Below are positions 62,496-64,000 of a stretch of 64,000 nt of DNA, in pieces. The notes beneath the pieces are model-generated. The model saw only the letters and a list, made by a program, of their open reading frames with translations, was not told the DNA's origin and made no database searches. The position numbers and the translations under genes are program-made. Position 1 is the stretch's first letter. Each line of letters begins with the position of its first letter. The stretch spans positions 26,352,077 through 26,416,076 of the forward strand of contig NC_092582.1 of assembly GCF_037975245.1 (NCBI RefSeq), read 5' to 3'. This stretch comes from Apostichopus japonicus. Taxonomy: Eukaryota > Echinodermata > Holothuroidea > Aspidochirotida > Stichopodidae.

Positions 62496-64000
62496 TTGGT
62501 TTTGGAACAGACCTTATGAATATAAATGATGTTATGGGGTCAGACATAAAATCTTTATCATTCCCTCATCTGCCTATTCGAGTTGTAATAAAAATGGGTA
62601 TACAGTTGGTGGTTAATAGCTGGTACATGTAGACTTAAATTTTTTTTTGGGGGGGGGGGGACCATTCTGGGTCCATTTTTGTGAAGTTTGTAAAATTTGC
62701 AGTTTAGGTGCCACATTAGGATGGCATTAGAGCTTGTTCTTTAAGAGATGATTGGATAAAAGCTGGTAGTAATATTTTTCACTTTGCACCATTTTTCAGT
62801 GTCTTAGCATTCATGTTAGAATTCTCACTCCTTCAATAATATTGATAATAGGATATGGTAGTGAGCTCTATCTGGAGGGAGGGAGCTCATCAGGGTATGT
62901 GGAACATCCTTAAGTCATAAGCCATTGTACATCAGAAGGCAGATCCTTCCTATGCCAGTGAGGTACTTACCCATGTGTGTGTGTAAATTGCCCTGAAGGT
63001 GTATCAACCCTTACCCTTAATTGATGTTGATGATTGCCAGTTTATCTCAGGGTGCTTTAACACTAAATCTGGATCAGATCTCGACGTCAGAGTCTGATCC
63101 TGCAGTTCAGATCCGGATCTGATCCTCCTATTTTGATGCTGGCAGAGGTCACCAGGATCTGATCCGGACGTCAAGATTTATTTTATGATGTAAACACTCC
63201 CGCATAAACAGTGTCCTGAGATATCCAGCCTTGTTACGTCACAAGCATTCTCGCGTGAAATTCCAGTCCTGTATCATGCATGTGTTAATTCATATGTTGA
63301 TTGAGTGTGTGTGTGTGGACAGTATACATAGCGTAGTATTGTCACCCTAAGGCTATGCATTCATGACAATGGCAGTTTTTGAGTAAATGTACTAAACAAT
63401 CTACGTCTGCCAAAGATGACACTAAGCTTGCATGGGAAACAGGTTTAGTACCGAAACCGTTTTTTGGCCGACCAAATTTCAGTACTACATTTTATTTTAA
63501 GAAAACCGAAAAACACATGTTTTCAAACATAAATTTAAACAATTTATTGTCTATGTCGGCCTAATCCCTGCTTTTGCCAGAGACATTTTTCAACTTATAC
63601 TTGAAAGAGTAGATGGTAAATTCTCTACACTCCTTTAAGAGAAATTTATTTTACCACCAAGACACCACCCGCGAGTTATTGGACCAATCATAAAACAAGT
63701 AATTTACCAACTCCCAATTGAGCATAATGAGGTTTACGCTCTGCCCTATTCTCCGAAAATATAACATCTTAGTAGCGTAAATATGGGGGTAGAGCAATTG
63801 ATTGTATTTTCTCGGGAGGGGGTATTACAATAACATCTACATTTAGGAAGATTCTCCATCTGGTGCAAAAAGTTTTTGTGTTAACAAACGAATTCTATTT
63901 TTTTGTGTCATCATTAGCAGGTTAAACAATAAGCAACCGACCGAGCAAACACTTCCTTAGTTAACAGAAATTCTTAGACGAATGTAAGTAAATATTTACT
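62496..64000. other. Intron of the ALDH9-like gene (continues past the window)
   Basis: Expected to be intron 8, since the final ALDH9 segments are not found. It holds a G run (about 62649-62660) and, at 63065-63175, a cluster of gatctgatcc/gatccggatc words including the palindrome ggatcaga...tctgatcc. No exon recognised. Confidence 0.5.

Overview
The window is metazoan DNA. Genes have phase-1/phase-0 introns with GT..AG borders, and non-LTR retrotransposons, foldback elements, a tRNA-type SINE and minisatellites fill most of the rest. The AT-rich base composition, the frequent taggcctat word and the gene types suggest a marine invertebrate deuterostome, probably an echinoderm such as a sea cucumber. 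That placement is inference from general look, not from a search.

Layout. 1-2640 (-): a long APE-RT non-LTR element running off the left edge. 3160-5832 (+): the last four coding exons of an immunoglobulin-superfamily surface protein with a GPI-like hydrophobic tail; its signal-peptide exon was not found. 5990-7265 (+): a 5'-truncated, broken copy of a related LINE. About 7800-11065 (+): a second LINE type (Rex1/CR1-like), broken by an internal deletion and frameshifts. 11066-18563: no gene seen, but two foldback/MITE elements. 18564-21869 (-): a complete five-coding-exon monocarboxylate-transporter-like gene (SLC16 type, 443 aa) with a SINE and an AT repeat in its first intron. 22993-26000: nested MITEs and other palindromic repeats.

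26070-48035 is the most unusual part. About 39 copies of a 213-bp unit run in one orientation (26070-34440) and about 18 copies of the same unit run in the opposite orientation (44175-48035). They bracket one large gene on the minus strand (42166-36532). It encodes a PHD finger, an RNase-H-like transposase-type core, a complete ubiquitin-specific protease domain and a complete Ulp1/SENP SUMO-protease domain. I read the whole block as one roughly 22-kb DNA transposon whose ends are inverted tandem arrays.

48961 to the right edge (+): the first eight coding exons of an ALDH9/betaine-aldehyde dehydrogenase gene; the 3' exons lie beyond the window. Its introns contain decayed copies of its own exons 2 and 5, a 37-bp minisatellite of about 41 copies, and a 41/47-bp minisatellite that starts exactly on the exon-8 splice donor.

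The host genes (Ig surface protein, MCT-like transporter, ALDH9) show no functional link with each other. The shared theme is heavy remodelling by mobile elements and tandem duplication.
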